NCBI GenBank assembly: GCA_022496185.1
Contig: WTXG01000396.1
Location: 1-26,090, forward strand
Reading direction: 5' to 3'
Origin: Multifurca ochricompacta
Taxonomy: Eukaryota; Basidiomycota; Agaricomycetes; Russulales; Russulaceae
Length of the DNA: 26,090 bases
Shown: positions 1 through 9,753 of the stretch, one piece after another
Layout of the letters: each line of letters starts with the position of its first letter
Numbering within the stretch: position 1 is the stretch's first letter
Notes under the pieces: generated by a model
Database searches by the model: none
Told to the model about the DNA's origin: nothing
The model's input: the letters and a program-made list of their open reading frames with translations, nothing else
Made by a program: the position numbers and the translations under genes

Positions 1-67
1 CGAATGTTATTATATCCCCAACGAATGTCCATCTTTGAAAACAGGGCTTTATTACGCATCTTGTTGA
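1..67 (-). pseudogene. Element A reverse transcriptase, continuation after the copia insertion (partial)
   Basis: The minus strand encodes MRNKALFSKMDIRWGYNNI, almost identical to MRDKALFSKMDVRWGYNNV of element B (near 15781). It contains RT motif A with the catalytic Asp (KMDIRWGY). Deleting the copia element and one GTTGA copy joins this fragment in frame to the pol segment at 6642-7613, giving SEIIN-KMRNKALF across the junction. The RT gene was therefore open at this point when copia inserted. The rest of pol is outside the window. Confidence 0.9.
63..67. repeat. Target-site duplication of the copia element (left copy)
   Basis: GTTGA directly precedes the 5' LTR. The same five bases follow the 3' LTR at 6642-6646. 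A perfect 5-bp duplication proves both ends of the element and shows that no end has been lost. Confidence 0.93.
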
Positions 68-331
68 TGTTGAACACAGAAGATGTTCGGTGATGCTTCA
101 GGCATCAGGTGATTAGATTAGCTACCTTGTAGATTAGATTAGATACCGGAGTTTCAGACTTTTACTATATCTTTATTACTTTCTTTCTCACATTCCGCAG
201 TAGCTGACTGATGCACCATGTAACATGTGATTTCTGTAGTGGCCAATGGCCTTTCTCCCTCATGTTTATTGTTTGGACTTTGTTCGGCACTTGTGGACTT
301 ATTCCCAGTGCACAGACCATCCCTTGAAGAG

Positions 332-339
332 TATATAAG
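332..339 (+). promoter_or_regulatory. TATA box of the copia LTR promoter
   Basis: TATATAAG lies 264 bases into the LTR. The identical box in the 3' LTR is at 6405-6412. Eukaryotic TATA spacing would put the RNA start at about 360-365, inside or just before the hairpin at 356-393. This is inferred from position only. Confidence 0.7.
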
Positions 340-355
340 GGTGTCTGTTTCGTCT

Positions 356-393
356 CTTACACTTCAGAGTTTCTTCTACCTCTGAAGTGTAAG
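356..393 (+). other. 14-bp perfect hairpin at the presumed RNA start of the copia LTR
   Basis: CTTACACTTCAGAG (356-369) and CTCTGAAGTGTAAG (380-393) are exact reverse complements around a 10-base loop. The right arm overlaps GTAAGT (389-394), a perfect fungal 5' splice-site consensus. Part of the hairpin (366-388) is repeated directly at 478-500. The 3' LTR has the same structure at 6429-6466. It may be a leader-RNA structure, a transcription-factor site or a splice donor control. None of these is demonstrated. Confidence 0.75.
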
Positions 394-568
394 TCGTCCT
401 CTCTACTATCATCACTACCTTGAGACTAACTCTGTATATAGAACTTGTCTTTGTCTAGGTGTGTAGTATAGTATAATAGAGTTTCTTCTACCTCTGAAGT
501 AACTTGTCTTTGTCTAGCCTAACCCGCTTATCTTACAGTCAGTATGCTGCGCACATGCCTGTTTCACA

Positions 569-589
569 GGTTATGGGCCCTGAGCACGC
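569..589 (+). other. Primer-binding site of the copia element (initiator tRNA-Met anticodon arm)
   Basis: GGTTATGGGCCCTGAGCACGC starts on the base after the LTR. Its reverse complement carries the CCCAUAACC anticodon loop of eukaryotic initiator tRNA-Met. Drosophila copia has the same GGTTATGGGCCC start and is primed by a 5' half-tRNA ending in the anticodon loop, not by the tRNA 3' end. The match here implies the same half-tRNA priming. The downstream bases would be the D-arm side of the fungal tRNA. Confidence 0.8.
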
Positions 590-1460
590 TTTACTGATCT
601 ATAATTTCTTTTGATCAGTCCAACCTTTCTTCAAGCTCACCAGCTTTAAGACTTCCATTTTTCCCAATCAGTTTTACAGTGAGCTTCGAATTCTTTCCTT
701 TGCCCTTAACTGTCCACAAGGTGGTGTGCTTTATGTGCCCACCTTGATCTGTTTGGCTAGTCCCTCAGGGGATTCTTGCAAGAGGTGATGAGGGACCCTA
801 AGCGGGTGAAACACCTTGAGTTCCTCATGTGCGCTCTAAGTAAATAGTATTCTTAGTTGTAGCTGGGTTTTCGTCCCATCCATAGTCTTAGTAGGCCACT
901 TGCCCAGAAGGCTTGGGGCTATAGGTTCAGTCAATGCTTGGCTCGATCCGTAAGCCAGGTTTAGCGACCTGCTGGTAGAGTTTAGGGTCTAGAACAAGGC
1001 ATGGGTAGTCACTCCCATGACGCTTGGGCTCGATACAAGTAGGCTTGAACTACTATAGTATTTACACAGTAGCTAGAGGGTTTTGTCTCTGGGCAGAAGT
1101 ACCTGCTGCTTTCATTGGGGGTTTGCCCCAACCAGAGGAAACCCAATAGTCTACTATAGTCATGGCCCCAATCATCTAGGGCTTAATCATGGACTCCACC
1201 ACCAGCACTAGAGGAAGGGCTCTATACCCTTTGTCTCTAGTGGAACTTGGGTTGGCTCCTCCATGACATGACTCCCCATCTATTTACACAATGTCCCCCT
1301 GATGTGGGCTTAGGACTTGTTGTAGATGGCGCTAGACAGTCTACTATACTACTTAGAAGTCGCACATCAGAGGCAGGACTTTTTTAAGTTCTGAAGCATA
1401 GCGCCACAGAATGGATGGGCCCTCTTAAATGAGACCTGGACAACTGGTTCTAATTGCTCC
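590..1460 (+). other. Copia untranslated leader, about 870 bp, no gene seen
   Basis: No open frame with recognisable protein lies between the PBS and the Gag-like sequence. The stretch is AT-richer than the pol gene and carries several ACTATA/CTACTATAG-like words (for example near 1050, 1152 and 1342). The GTAAGT in the LTR (389-394) and CACAG before 1410 would allow a leader intron that brings the Gag start closer to the cap. This is only a possibility. ATGs at 1411 and 1429 are soon followed by stops in their frames. Confidence 0.6.
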
Positions 1461-1702
1461 TTGGAACCAGGATCAACCTTTTTTTTAATCATCTCAAATG
1501 TCTTCCATCATCTTCCCCCCACTTTCAAGTTTGACAAACTTGATGGCTCCAACTGGCAGCAGTGGTTGGTGTCCTTCACTGCCCTGCTGAGGATCAATGG
1601 GATGAAGAGGCACATTACACATGATGTCCCTGAGTTCCTCAATGCTCCCAAGCCAGAAGATGGAGAAAAGGATGACGAGTATGCCAAGCGCTTCGCACTT
1701 TG
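1461..1702 (+). pseudogene. Copia Gag, N-terminal segment (frame ends in a one-base loss)
   Basis: Reading from 1461 gives TFKFDKLDGSNWQQWLVSFTALLRINGM, the standard opening of fungal copia Gag (a 'KLDG.NW..W' motif about 30 residues in). No ATG is in this frame. The ATG at 1429 is in another frame, which meets a stop inside a T8 run (1479-1486), so the true start is uncertain and the T run may be miscounted. Near 1702 the sense passes to the frame one base back: KRFALW is followed by VGAMYVEWNRVEE there. A single G lost from the TGG/GTC junction explains it. The role is capsid formation in virus-like particles. Confidence 0.75.
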
Positions 1703-3202
1703 GTCGGAGCCATGTATGTGGAGTGGAACAGAGTTGAGGAAGTCCTCATGGGAGTTCTGGTGATGGTCACATCGCCAGAAACATACTCCCAAATTGCCTC
1801 TGACAGAACATATCCATCTGTCAATGCCAAATATGAGCGTTTGGAATCGCTCTATGGCTCAGTAGGAAGCATGGCCACCTACAACTTGTGGTGTTCTGTG
1901 TCCTCCTTCCGCTTGGAGGAGGGCAAGCAATTCAGACCCCAGTTGCAGCGTGTGTTGGATGTGAGGAGTACTCTCAAGGAAAATGGGATGGAGATCTCTG
2001 ATCTCCAGCTGAGCTTTATTTTGCTCCAATCCCTACCTCCATCCTACAGTGCCATTGCTGGCTCTATCCTGGCATCAGGTCCTCCTGACCGCCTTTCCCC
2101 TCAGGACCTTGTACAAAGGTTCCTAAATGAGGAAAGCCGACTAGCCGGCCCCGCAGGAAGTGGTGTTGGGGCTGCCCTTAACAAGGCAGCCCATGTCAAC
2201 AAAAATAAAAATAAAAAACAAGTAACTTTCACGCCACAACCTGCAGGTGCATCATTGTCCAATGATGTCACCTGCTTCTATTGCCAGAAGCCGGGCCACA
2301 AGGCTAATGAATGTCGGCAAAGGAAACAGGACAGAGCCAATGCTGATGCAGGCAAAAAGGGCAACAAGAGGAAGGGGCAAGGCCCCAGTGTACATAATAA
2401 CTCCACACAAGTAGCTACCGTAGTTAATGGTAGTGGCAGAATACAGGAGGTGCATGAGACACCTCGTATTTCACTTTATATGATGACCAAGCACATGCAA
2501 GAAGTTGATGATGGCAGCAATCCTTGGATGATGGACAGTGGAGCCACCACTCACTTTACACCGTACTTAGACGATTTCTCTGAGTACTTCCCACACAAGG
2601 GACATCAGGTGACAATAGGTGATGGCTCCGTAGTCCAAGTCGAAGGAACAGGCAAAGTCATACTCAAAACTCGTAATAATTATGAGTTAGAGTTAAATAA
2701 TGTCTTTTACATGCCTGGCAGTGAGAGGATACTGTCGACAAGCTGCATCACAGACAAAGGCGGCTCAGTGGAATTTTCTCCATCTGAGGTCAAAATAAAG
2801 TACAATAATACAATTATAGTGGAAGGTATCAAGGCTATGGGACTCTATTGGGTCTTTGGGAAAACTATGCAGAATCTAAATACTGCATCCCACAAATCTG
2901 CATCAAGTAGCCTTGATACCTGGCATTTGTGTATGGGTCATATGTCAAAAGAGGCCCTCAAAAGACATGCTCCTAAGGCTGTAAAAGGCCTTAGTATAGA
3001 TAATAGCCAAGTGGAAGACAAGCCGTGTTATGGCTGTGAAATGGGAAAATCACACCGTCTTCCATTCCCTCCCTCTCAAAAGAGAGCTTCAGCACCCTTG
3101 GAAGTCATTCATAGTGACCTAGTTGGTCCTTTACAATGTACTTCAATTCAAGGGAACCTATACTTCGCCACTTTCATAGACGACTTTAGCAGGACAGCTT
3201 AG
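1700..3202 (+). pseudogene. Copia Gag C-terminal part, protease and N-terminal integrase
   Basis: An open frame of about 500 residues. It contains the rest of the UBN2-type Gag, then one CCHC knuckle CFYCQKPGHKANEC (2273-2314). Next comes the aspartic protease with active site WMMDSGATTHF (Asp codon 2534-2536). The GAG-pre-integrase zinc region follows (WHLCMGHM, then CYGCEMGK), and then the integrase core start with HSDLVGPL and FIDDFSR. The TAG at 3200-3202 is not a true end: integrase continues one frame back (LVVAMKAKSDF), so one base is missing near 3199. The products would process Gag-Pol and insert the cDNA. Confidence 0.9.
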
Positions 3203-4982
3203 TTGTTGCTATGAAAGCGAAAAGTGATTTCACATCGGTCTTTAGTAATATTAAGGCATTCTTGGAAAATAAAACAGACAAGAAAATAAAGACCTTACAC
3301 ACAGACCGAGGTGGCAAATTTGTCAATAGGGAGCTGAAGTCGATACTTGAGAAGGCTGGCATAGAGCATAAATTGACAATGCCATATTCCCCACAACAGA
3401 ACGGAAGGGCTGAAAGGTTCAACAGAACCATCATGGAAAAGGCCACCAGTATGCTGCATCATGCTGGTCTTTCCCTTGGTTTCTGGGAATGTGCAGTGCG
3501 AACAGCCTGTCACATATACAATAGAACGCCTATTCGCTCTAATAAGTGGAGGACACCGCTAGAACTTCTGGATGGGGACATTCCAGATGTTTCTTACTTT
3601 AAAATATTTGGCTGCTTAGCCTACTACACTGTCCCAGAGGATAAAAGACGTAAACTGGATCAAAAAGCCAGGGAAACAGTCTTTGTTGGGTATGCACCCC
3701 ACTCTAAAGGATATCTTCTTTGGGATATGCATACTCGATCCTTCGTATTGTCAAGAGATGTGACATTTGATGAAGGATCCTTCCCATCCAACCTTGCAAA
3801 GGACAACAAGGGAAAACAAAAGGAAAAAGTTACGCCTTTTGTGTTAGAAAGTGAGAGGCCTGTCCAGCCTCAACCAGTAATAGCCACAGTTCCTCAGGCT
3901 CCTGAAGACAAGGATGCCGAGGTTGAGGAACAGGAGGTAGTGGAACCTCCTCAAATAAATCCTGATCCTACCACACCTGAAAATGAGCTTGACACACACG
4001 ATCAAACCATCTATCAGACGCCCCCTTCCCAAATCATGGAACCATCAGAACTCCCCCAAAGAACCCGTGCCAAAAGACAAACTAAGAAGAATGTCGGCAA
4101 AATTTCCCAACCAGTTTTTACTAGGGAAAGTCCACGATCTCAGCAACGTGACAGGGCTGTGCAGGAAGATTTAGATCTTAATACTGCCCGTCCCAAACGT
4201 TCACATCGCATGAATCCTCGATTTTATAATGAGGATAATGCTGAGTTCGTACAGGGTTCTTCCAGACTTGGGCATATGGAATTGCTAAATGCCGCTGGAG
4301 TCTCTTATAGAGATCCCCTGACTTTTCAGGAGGCAATGCAGTCTGACAATGCCAGTGAATGGCTTGAGGCATGTAATTATGAAATTGATGCCTTAGATAA
4401 ACTTGATGTGTGGCGCCTTGAGGACCTTCCAAAAGGAAGAAAGGCTGTCAAGTCAAAATGGGTTTTTAAGCTGAAACCAGATGGACGGTTTCGTGCTAGG
4501 CTCGTGGCAAAAGGTTTCACCCAAATAGAAGGGGTGGACTTCGACGAAACATTCTCTCCAGTCGCCAGATTTGAATCACTCAGATTATTACTAGCGCTAG
4601 CTACACTAGAGGATTGGGAAATCCACCAGATGGATGTCAAATCGGCATTCCTTCATGGCGATCTGGATGAAGAAATTTATATGGAGCAACCAGTTGGTTT
4701 CGTCGTTACTGGTCAAGAATCCAAAGTTTGTAGGCTACAAAAAGCATTATATGGCCTCAAACAAGCCTCCCGAGCATGGAATCTACAGTTCCATGCAGTT
4801 CTTAATGAACTGGGCTTTACTTGGATGTACTCTGATGCAGGAGTATATGTGTATCATCAAAAGGAGGAGGATGATTCACTTTATGTCATTCTCTATGTAG
4901 ATGACATTACTATACTTGGGTCTTCCAAAGATAAGATAACATGGCTGAAGTCATCTCTATCTAATCGATATGAGATGACTGA
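3199..4982 (+). pseudogene. Copia integrase (C-terminal half) and reverse transcriptase
   Basis: Integrase continues with the second catalytic Asp in HTDRGGKF and the catalytic Glu in NGRAERFNRT. An acidic, low-complexity linker (about 3800-4200) follows. The RT has KSKWVFKLKPDGRFRARLVA, the motif A Asp in HQMDVKSAFLHGDL, LYGLKQASRAW, and YVDD at 4894-4905. At 4982 the true frame moves one base back: TDLGEIQSYLGVNITRDRP is read there, while the original frame gives unrelated residues to a stop at 5097. One base, probably a C in GACTGGG, is missing. All catalytic residues are present. Confidence 0.92.
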
Positions 4983-5855
4983 CTGGGAGAAATCCAGTCA
5001 TACCTTGGAGTTAATATCACCAGGGATCGTCCTAACAAGACACTGGAGATTGACCAGGCAGCCTACGTTTTATCTATTATTGAGAAGTTTGGGATGAGGG
5101 ATTCCAACCGAGTATATACTCCTCTTCCCTCTGGCACTGATGTACATCTGGTCAAATTTGAAGGCCAGGCATCTACTTCTGAAATAAAGAAGTATCAACA
5201 GTTGATGGGGTCTCTGCTATGGGTGCAGATTGGAAGCAGACCCGATATCAGTTTTGCTGTTGCGCGCCTTAGTCAATACGCTTCCAACCCCTCTCAGGAT
5301 CACATGCAACTTGCAAAATATGTCTTAAAGTATCTTAATAGTACAACAGACTGCAAGTTGCGGTATTCTGGAGGGAATGGGGAGAGTGGTCTTCATGGCT
5401 TTGCAGATTCCTCATGGGGAGATCAAGAGGACTGCCACTCTACCTCAGGCTACGTGTTTTTCTTGGCAAATGGTGCCATCTCATGGTGTTCCAGAAAACA
5501 GAAAACAGTAGCACAGTCCACCACTGAGGCCGAATATATGAGCCTCTCTGAGGCTGCAAATCAGGCAGCATGGTACAGGACTTTTATGGAGGAACTAGGG
5601 TATGAGGTATCCTCCCCTATACTACTCCATTGTGACAACAAGGGTGCCGTAGATTTGGCATTAAACCCAGTCACAGGAAGGCGGTCAAAGCATATACCCA
5701 TCAAGTACCATGCCATTAGGGGGTACATTGAATCGCACACAATTGAATTAGTGCGAACCCCCACAGGTGAGATGCTGGCAGATGGCTTTACTAAGTCCCT
5801 ACCAAGAGCATCGTTTGAAACCATGGTCAATGGACTTGGACTTATGCTGAAATGA
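4983..5855 (+). pseudogene. Copia reverse transcriptase C-terminus and RNase H
   Basis: After the frame break the RT thumb runs on (LGEIQSYLGVNITRDRPNK), then RNase H with all four acidic residues: Asp in GFADSSWGDQ, Glu in TTEAEYMSLS, Asp in LHCDNKGA and Asp in MLADGFTKSLP. The stop is TGA at 5853-5855, a natural end for copia pol about 280 bp before the 3' LTR. The segment has no other break and would degrade the RNA strand during cDNA synthesis. Confidence 0.92.
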
Positions 5856-6140
5856 GAGAGCTGGAATCTGGAGACTTTGTATACCAGTTTCACTTTCCCA
5901 CCATGCCATATGAGCACGTTCTCAACCTCGAGAGTGACGCAAGTGGTGTGTACGAAGTAGATATGTCAAGCGTTTAGCTTGCATAAGCGAATCTACAACT
6001 CGTATGCAAAACTCACAACCTGCGCTCGAGAGTTAGAGAAGTTGGATCTCTGGCTGGTGATATGCTCATTCAATTGTGATGGCAGTGTGCTCATCCAACT
6101 CATTTTCCATCCATGACCAGATGCCTTCAGCATGGAGGGA
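5856..6140 (+). other. Copia 3' untranslated region with polypurine tract
   Basis: This is non-coding sequence between the pol stop and the 3' LTR. The last seven bases, GGAGGGA (6134-6140), form a short polypurine tract abutting the LTR, the expected plus-strand primer. Nothing else is recognised. Confidence 0.75.
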
Positions 6141-6641
6141 TGTTGAACACAGAAGATGTTCGGTGATGCTTCAGGCATCAGGTGATTAGATTAGCTACCT
6201 TGTAGATTAGATTAGATACCGGAGTTTCAGACTTTTACTATATCTTTATTACTTTCTTTCTCACATTCCGCAGTAGCTGACTGATGCACCATGTAACATG
6301 TGATTTCTGTAGTGGCCAATGGCCTTTCTCCCTCATGTTTATTGTTTGGACTTTGTCCGGCACTTGTGGACTTATTCCCAGTGCACAGACCATCCCTTGA
6401 AGAGTATATAAGGGTGTCTGTTTCGTCTCTTACACTTCAGAGTTTCTTCTACCTCTGAAGTGTAAGTCGTCCTCTCTACTATCATCACTACCTTGAGACT
6501 AACTCTGTATATAGAACTTGTCTTTGTCTAGGTGTGTAGTATAGTATAATAGAGTTTCTTCTACCTCTGAAGTAACTTGTCTTTGTCTAGCCTAACCCGC
6601 TTATCTTACAGTCAGTATGCTGCACACATGCCTGTTTCACA
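6141..6641 (+). repeat. 3' LTR of the copia element
   Basis: 501 bp, TGTTGAAC...TTTCACA, differing from the 5' LTR at 6376 (C for T) and 6624 (A for G, within a CpG). The TATA box is at 6405-6412 and the hairpin at 6429-6466. It is followed by the right target duplication GTTGA (6642-6646), which is element A sequence. Confidence 0.95.
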
Positions 6642-7613
6642 GTTGATGATTTCTGAGATCAGAGGGAGCGGGTAGTTGTTTTTCACCGTGAGTTCGTTAA
6701 TCCGTCTGTAGTCCTGTACCGGTCGCAGTTTCCCGTCCTTCTTCTTGATGAAAAAGAAGGGTGATGCATAAGGCGAATTCGAAGGTCGTATGTATCCTTT
6801 TGCCAAGTGTTCTTCCAAGAAGGTAGAAAGTGCTTCCTTTTCCGGTTGTGACAGAGGATAGATCTTACAATCGACTGACCGCGGGGCATCCGGGACGAAG
6901 TCAATGGCATGGTCCCAAGGTCGGGAGGGAGGGAAGCATTGCGATTCCTCTTCTGAGAAGACCTTCCAGTGTCGATGATATTCTGTCGGGATCACTTCTT
7001 CAAATGTCTTTTCAGGGTTCTTCTGTGCCTCTGCCTGGGCCAGTTCTGATGCTTTTGTAACATAACAATACACCTGATCCACAGGCTCCACGTCACTCCA
7101 GGTGACGGCTGATCCCATAATAATAGCATGGGAGAGAGGGTGTCGCGCAGCGTAGTCGTATCCTAGGGACGTAATAATGACTGGGTAAAAATCTTTGTCC
7201 ATGGTGGCTTCTGCCCAGTTGATCTTAGGCTCAAATGCTGCAAGCCACGGGTATCCCAAAACCATGTCTTCCTCTCCTAGATCCATGATGAGGAAGCGAA
7301 GCTGCTTTGTTCGTTCCCCAACCTGTACCTCTAAATCACAGCAATGCGTGATCTTCCCAGCTTTGTTAGCTGTCCCATCTATGTTCCAAATGTTTTTCTC
7401 TTGGGGGAGTAACTGTGTCCCCAGTCCTAGCGTCCTCTGGAGTCGTTGGCTAATGAAGTTGTCTGTAGCCCCAGAGTCGATCAGGATTTGTCTGTCGGCC
7501 GTCTTCTGTTTGGTTTCAAAATGTACTGGTATTTTCAACGATTTGAAACGACTAGTATACACAGAAGTTACATGGAGTGCTCTTGCCCAGGCCGATGGGG
7601 TCGAGCCGATCAA
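6642..7613 (-). pseudogene. Element A pol: protease and N-terminal reverse transcriptase
   Basis: Runs right to left from 7613. Its first codon, TTG, is reached from Gag by an apparent -1 shift (see 7611-7618). The pepsin-like protease shows ILIDSGATDNFISQ and VLGYPWLAAFEP. The RT opens with the typical PLSQPEKEALSTFLEEHLAKGYIRPS stretch, SPYASPFFFIKKKDGKLRPVQDYRRIN and YPLPLISEIIN. No stop or frameshift occurs over about 970 bases, unlike the Gag part. The frame ends in the copia LTR and resumes in frame at 67-1. Protein similarity to element B is high along its length. Confidence 0.92.
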
Positions 7614-9137
7614 AAATCCTTCTGGCCAAAGGCCTTATCAATGATCAAGGCGCGTACTGCCTCGTCTTTGTTCATCATGTGTTCCCAGATAGCTGCCGCT
7701 TTCTGTTCTTTAGTCTTTGGGGCGGTTGCCGGGTTTTCTTTTACTGGGGTCGGTAGGTTCTGTATTGGTGATGTCATGGTAGTGGTGGCTACTGTTGCTT
7801 CAGCAGCACGGACTGTTTTCTTTGGGCAGAATCGCGACATGTGCCCTTGTGCTCAGCAGTGGAAACAACACCCTTCCTTCATTAGGTTCTTCTTTTCATC
7901 GTCAGTAAGGGCTGCTCGGGCTTTTGTGCGATCTGCCGACGTGTCCATGGCGTTGGGGTCTCGAGGATGGGTAGGTTTTACCCCGAACGCCGCCTTCCAC
8001 TGATCTCGGGTTTTACCCTTCTTTGTATCCACTCCAAATTGTGTTTGGAAGTCTAGATAGTCCTGCTGCTGTGTTCTGGCAGCGCTTGTCCACTGGCTCC
8101 ATGACTCGGGGTGATGAAATTGAATAATGTTCTTCACCAGGGGGTTGGGTAGTCCCTGGGAGAAGAGGTCAAGCGTCGCCTCCTCGTTCACATCGTACCC
8201 CGCTCTCTTGGCCAGGTTGCGAAATCTGGCTACATAGCCATCTAAGTCACCTCTTTCCATCTTGAGGGACTTCAGTTCTCTGGCAGCCTTCTGTTTGGCC
8301 TGCCCATCTGTGAAGGCATCTTTAAATCTTTGTGCCACTACATCCCACAGATCTTCGTCTGTGGTTCTGGTTCCGGCTGTAACTCTGTCGTTCAGCCATT
8401 CGATCTGCTCCATTGTCCAGTCATCAACGGAATCCCCTCTGATGAGCGAGAGGAAGAGGTTGGTTCGTTGGAAGGGGTTTACGATCTGGGGACGTCATGG
8501 TTGAAATTTTTGAACGTCTCGAATTCGAGCATAAACTTCTTGCTCTGTGATCGATCACCGGTGAATGTCGTTGGCAGGACTCCTGTAAGGTGTCCTGATG
8601 GGGGGGGAAGGTTCAGGGCAGGGACAATGGGAGCAGGGTCGGGTAACTGTGCAGCAATGGTCAACATCGTAGGATAGGTGATGGTTGGGGTGTCTGAGGT
8701 TTGTTGTGTGATCTGGAGAGAGACTAAAGCAGATGTTCTGAACGTAGTACTCTCTGGTGCAACTGTCTGAGCCATAAAGCTAGTGGCTATGACTTGTGTG
8801 TCTTTGCTGCTTTCTTCGATGTATTCTTCTGGTTCTGAATCTGTGACGATGGCTGGAGGATTCTCTCTCCAAGGTCCTAGGCCGTATTCTGGTGGGGCAG
8901 GTCCTGTGGTAACCCAGGAACGATGGCTTCTAGAGTAACGGATACAGTACCAGACCCTCTTCTGTTCGTCGTATTCAACTGGCTGGTACTGATCGTCGTG
9001 ATAGACGTAGTATCCAAATCAGTTTCAAATTCTTTCCAGACGGCAGAGCCAAGGACTTGTTGTGAAAGATTATCCTCGTCTCAGCGGTCGATGAGTTCTT
9101 CATTGTGCAAGGTCTGACTGCGGCTGGATGAAGCCAT
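7610..9137 (-). pseudogene. Element A gag (capsid and CCHC nucleocapsid), broken
   Basis: Starts at ATG 9137-9135 in a strong context (CCACCATGG), right after the PBS. It aligns with element B Gag from MASS onwards: SQQVLGSAVWKEFET, PPEYGLGPWRENPPAIVTDSE, the retrotransposon-Gag core FKDAFTDGQAKQKAARELKS, LFSQGLPNPLVKNIIQFHHP, and a CCHC knuckle. Four breaks are visible: TGA at 9083-9081 where B has Arg; a one-base loss near 9022; a one-base loss in a C run near 8486; and TGA at 7855-7853 inside the knuckle (CFHC-stop-AQGHMSRFC). Both TGAs fit CGA with C to T. Confidence 0.88.
7611..7618 (-). promoter_or_regulatory. Apparent -1 frameshift site between gag and pol of element A
   Basis: Minus-strand reading is GAT TTT TGA: Gag ends KDF-stop with the stop at 7612-7610, and pol is open one frame back as TTG ATC GGC. 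A tRNA-Phe on TTT can slip one base and still pair with TTT, with the slow stop codon waiting in the A site. Element B has the same GATTTTTG at the same place (14828-14835). The alternative is that one T was lost from a T6 run in both copies. Confidence 0.55.
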
Positions 9138-9146
9138 GGTGGGGAG

Positions 9147-9157
9147 AGACTCGACTT
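9147..9157 (-). other. Self-priming primer-binding site of element A
   Basis: Two bases after the LTR end, the minus strand reads AAGTCGAGTCT. It is the exact complement of AGACTCGACTT, found in the LTR at 9396-9386, 34 bases from the start of the TATA box. This is the arrangement of Tf1/sushi-type elements, where the first 11 bases of the RNA fold back to prime reverse transcription. Confidence 0.8.
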
Positions 9158-9159
9158 AA

Positions 9160-9753
9160 TGTAACGCCTGGTGCGGGCGTTCGTCACAACGTGTGATAAG
9201 TCACGTAGCAAAACTACGAAGTCAGATGTGTACTGTCTTTCAAGTACACGGAGTTCGGATGAGAGGTCAATACCAAGGAGCTAATCCCTTAGTACTGGTG
9301 AGCGGAGAAGTGCCAAAAGCACTGAGACGATTCAAGAGTCGGGTCTTAGGAATCACCCAGAAGGTAATGCACCAAGTCGATTAAGAAGTCGAGTCTAAGG
9401 CATACAGGCTATCTAGGCAGGCCTTATATATGTGATAGAGGTCAGAGTCTAAATTGGAGTACCGTACTCGATGTATCAACAAAGTCGTAATATGACCAGA
9501 TGGGGGACGGAGTCAATGTGGGCCAGGTGAGAATATACGTAGACAAATCTGGTATAGTCGCAATTCTGGTGGGAAAATACATAAGCGTCCTTGTGTAAAG
9601 TATGAGTCAGAGATAAGCACAGCCTCGGTCAAAGATAAGGGACAAATATGTACAAAGGAGGTCATAACACAGTCAACGAGGGGGCAAACGGAGTCAAACA
9701 GCATGTCATGTGATCGTCAAAGGAAACAAGATGATGCAGTGGGGTTTGTAACA
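9160..9753 (-). repeat. 5' LTR of element A
   Basis: On the minus strand it begins TGTTACAAACCCC and ends GGCGTTACA, 594 bp. Length and ends match the LTRs of element B (591/590 bp) and the solo LTR (591 bp). The middle is diverged. It carries TATATAAG at 9430-9423 and the self-primer sequence at 9396-9386. The right neighbour (9754 onward) is LINE ORF1. Confidence 0.85.
9386..9430 (-). promoter_or_regulatory. Element A promoter: TATA box and self-primer RNA start
   Basis: TATATAAG (9430-9423) is followed, with 34 bases between the two starts, by AGACTCGACTT (9396-9386). The spacing is the same in element B (13046 to 13080) and in the solo LTR (12020 to 12054). It is the distance expected from a TATA box to an RNA start, so the 11-mer is probably the 5' end of the transcript. 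Confidence 0.72.

Larger units (their letters stand above)
68..568 (+). repeat. 5' LTR of the copia element
   Basis: Begins TGTTGAAC and ends TTTCACA, giving the usual TG...CA with short inverted ends. It matches 6141-6641 at 499 of 501 positions. Inside are a TATA box (332-339), a 14-bp-stem hairpin (356-393), a 23-bp direct repeat (366-388 and 478-500) and a 17-bp direct repeat (442-458 and 501-517). The U3-R-U5 limits are not directly visible. The TATA position suggests that R starts near 360. Confidence 0.95.
68..6641 (+). mobile_element. Full-length Ty1/copia LTR retrotransposon
   Basis: A 6574-bp element with two 501-bp LTRs (68-568 and 6141-6641), a PBS directly after the 5' LTR, a polypurine tract directly before the 3' LTR, and a GTTGA duplication on both sides. 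The domain order Gag, protease, integrase, RT, RNase H is diagnostic of Ty1/copia, because integrase precedes RT. The two LTRs differ at two positions (303 T versus 6376 C; 551 G versus 6624 A), so insertion is recent. Even so, the coding region has three one-base losses (near 1702, 3199 and 4982). Either the copy is newly dead, it was mobilised in trans, or the losses are sequencing artefacts. It inserted into the RT gene of gypsy element A. Confidence 0.95.
1..9753 (-). mobile_element. Ty3/gypsy retrotransposon 'A' (minus strand), split by a copia insertion, left end outside window
   Basis: Reading on the minus strand, the element starts with a 594-bp LTR (9753 to 9160). It continues with a PBS, a Gag-like gene, protease and reverse transcriptase. 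At 6642 it is interrupted by a complete copia element and resumes at 67 to 1. Its RNase H, integrase and 3' LTR lie beyond the left edge. It is a relative of element B (12720-20197): proteins align throughout with the same domain order, but the LTRs resemble each other mainly at the ends and around the promoter. It lies inside ORF1 of a LINE. Its right-flank target duplication would be 9754-9758 (GGGGG), which cannot be tested without the left end. Confidence 0.9.

Noticed and set aside
569..1460. Possible host gene or protein-coding leader in copia
   Set aside because: No frame is open for a useful length and no motif is seen. The stretch lies between PBS and Gag and is flanked by proven element ends.
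5561..5917. Minus-strand open frame of 118 codons
   Set aside because: Shadow of the copia RNase H gene, whose plus-strand motifs are complete.
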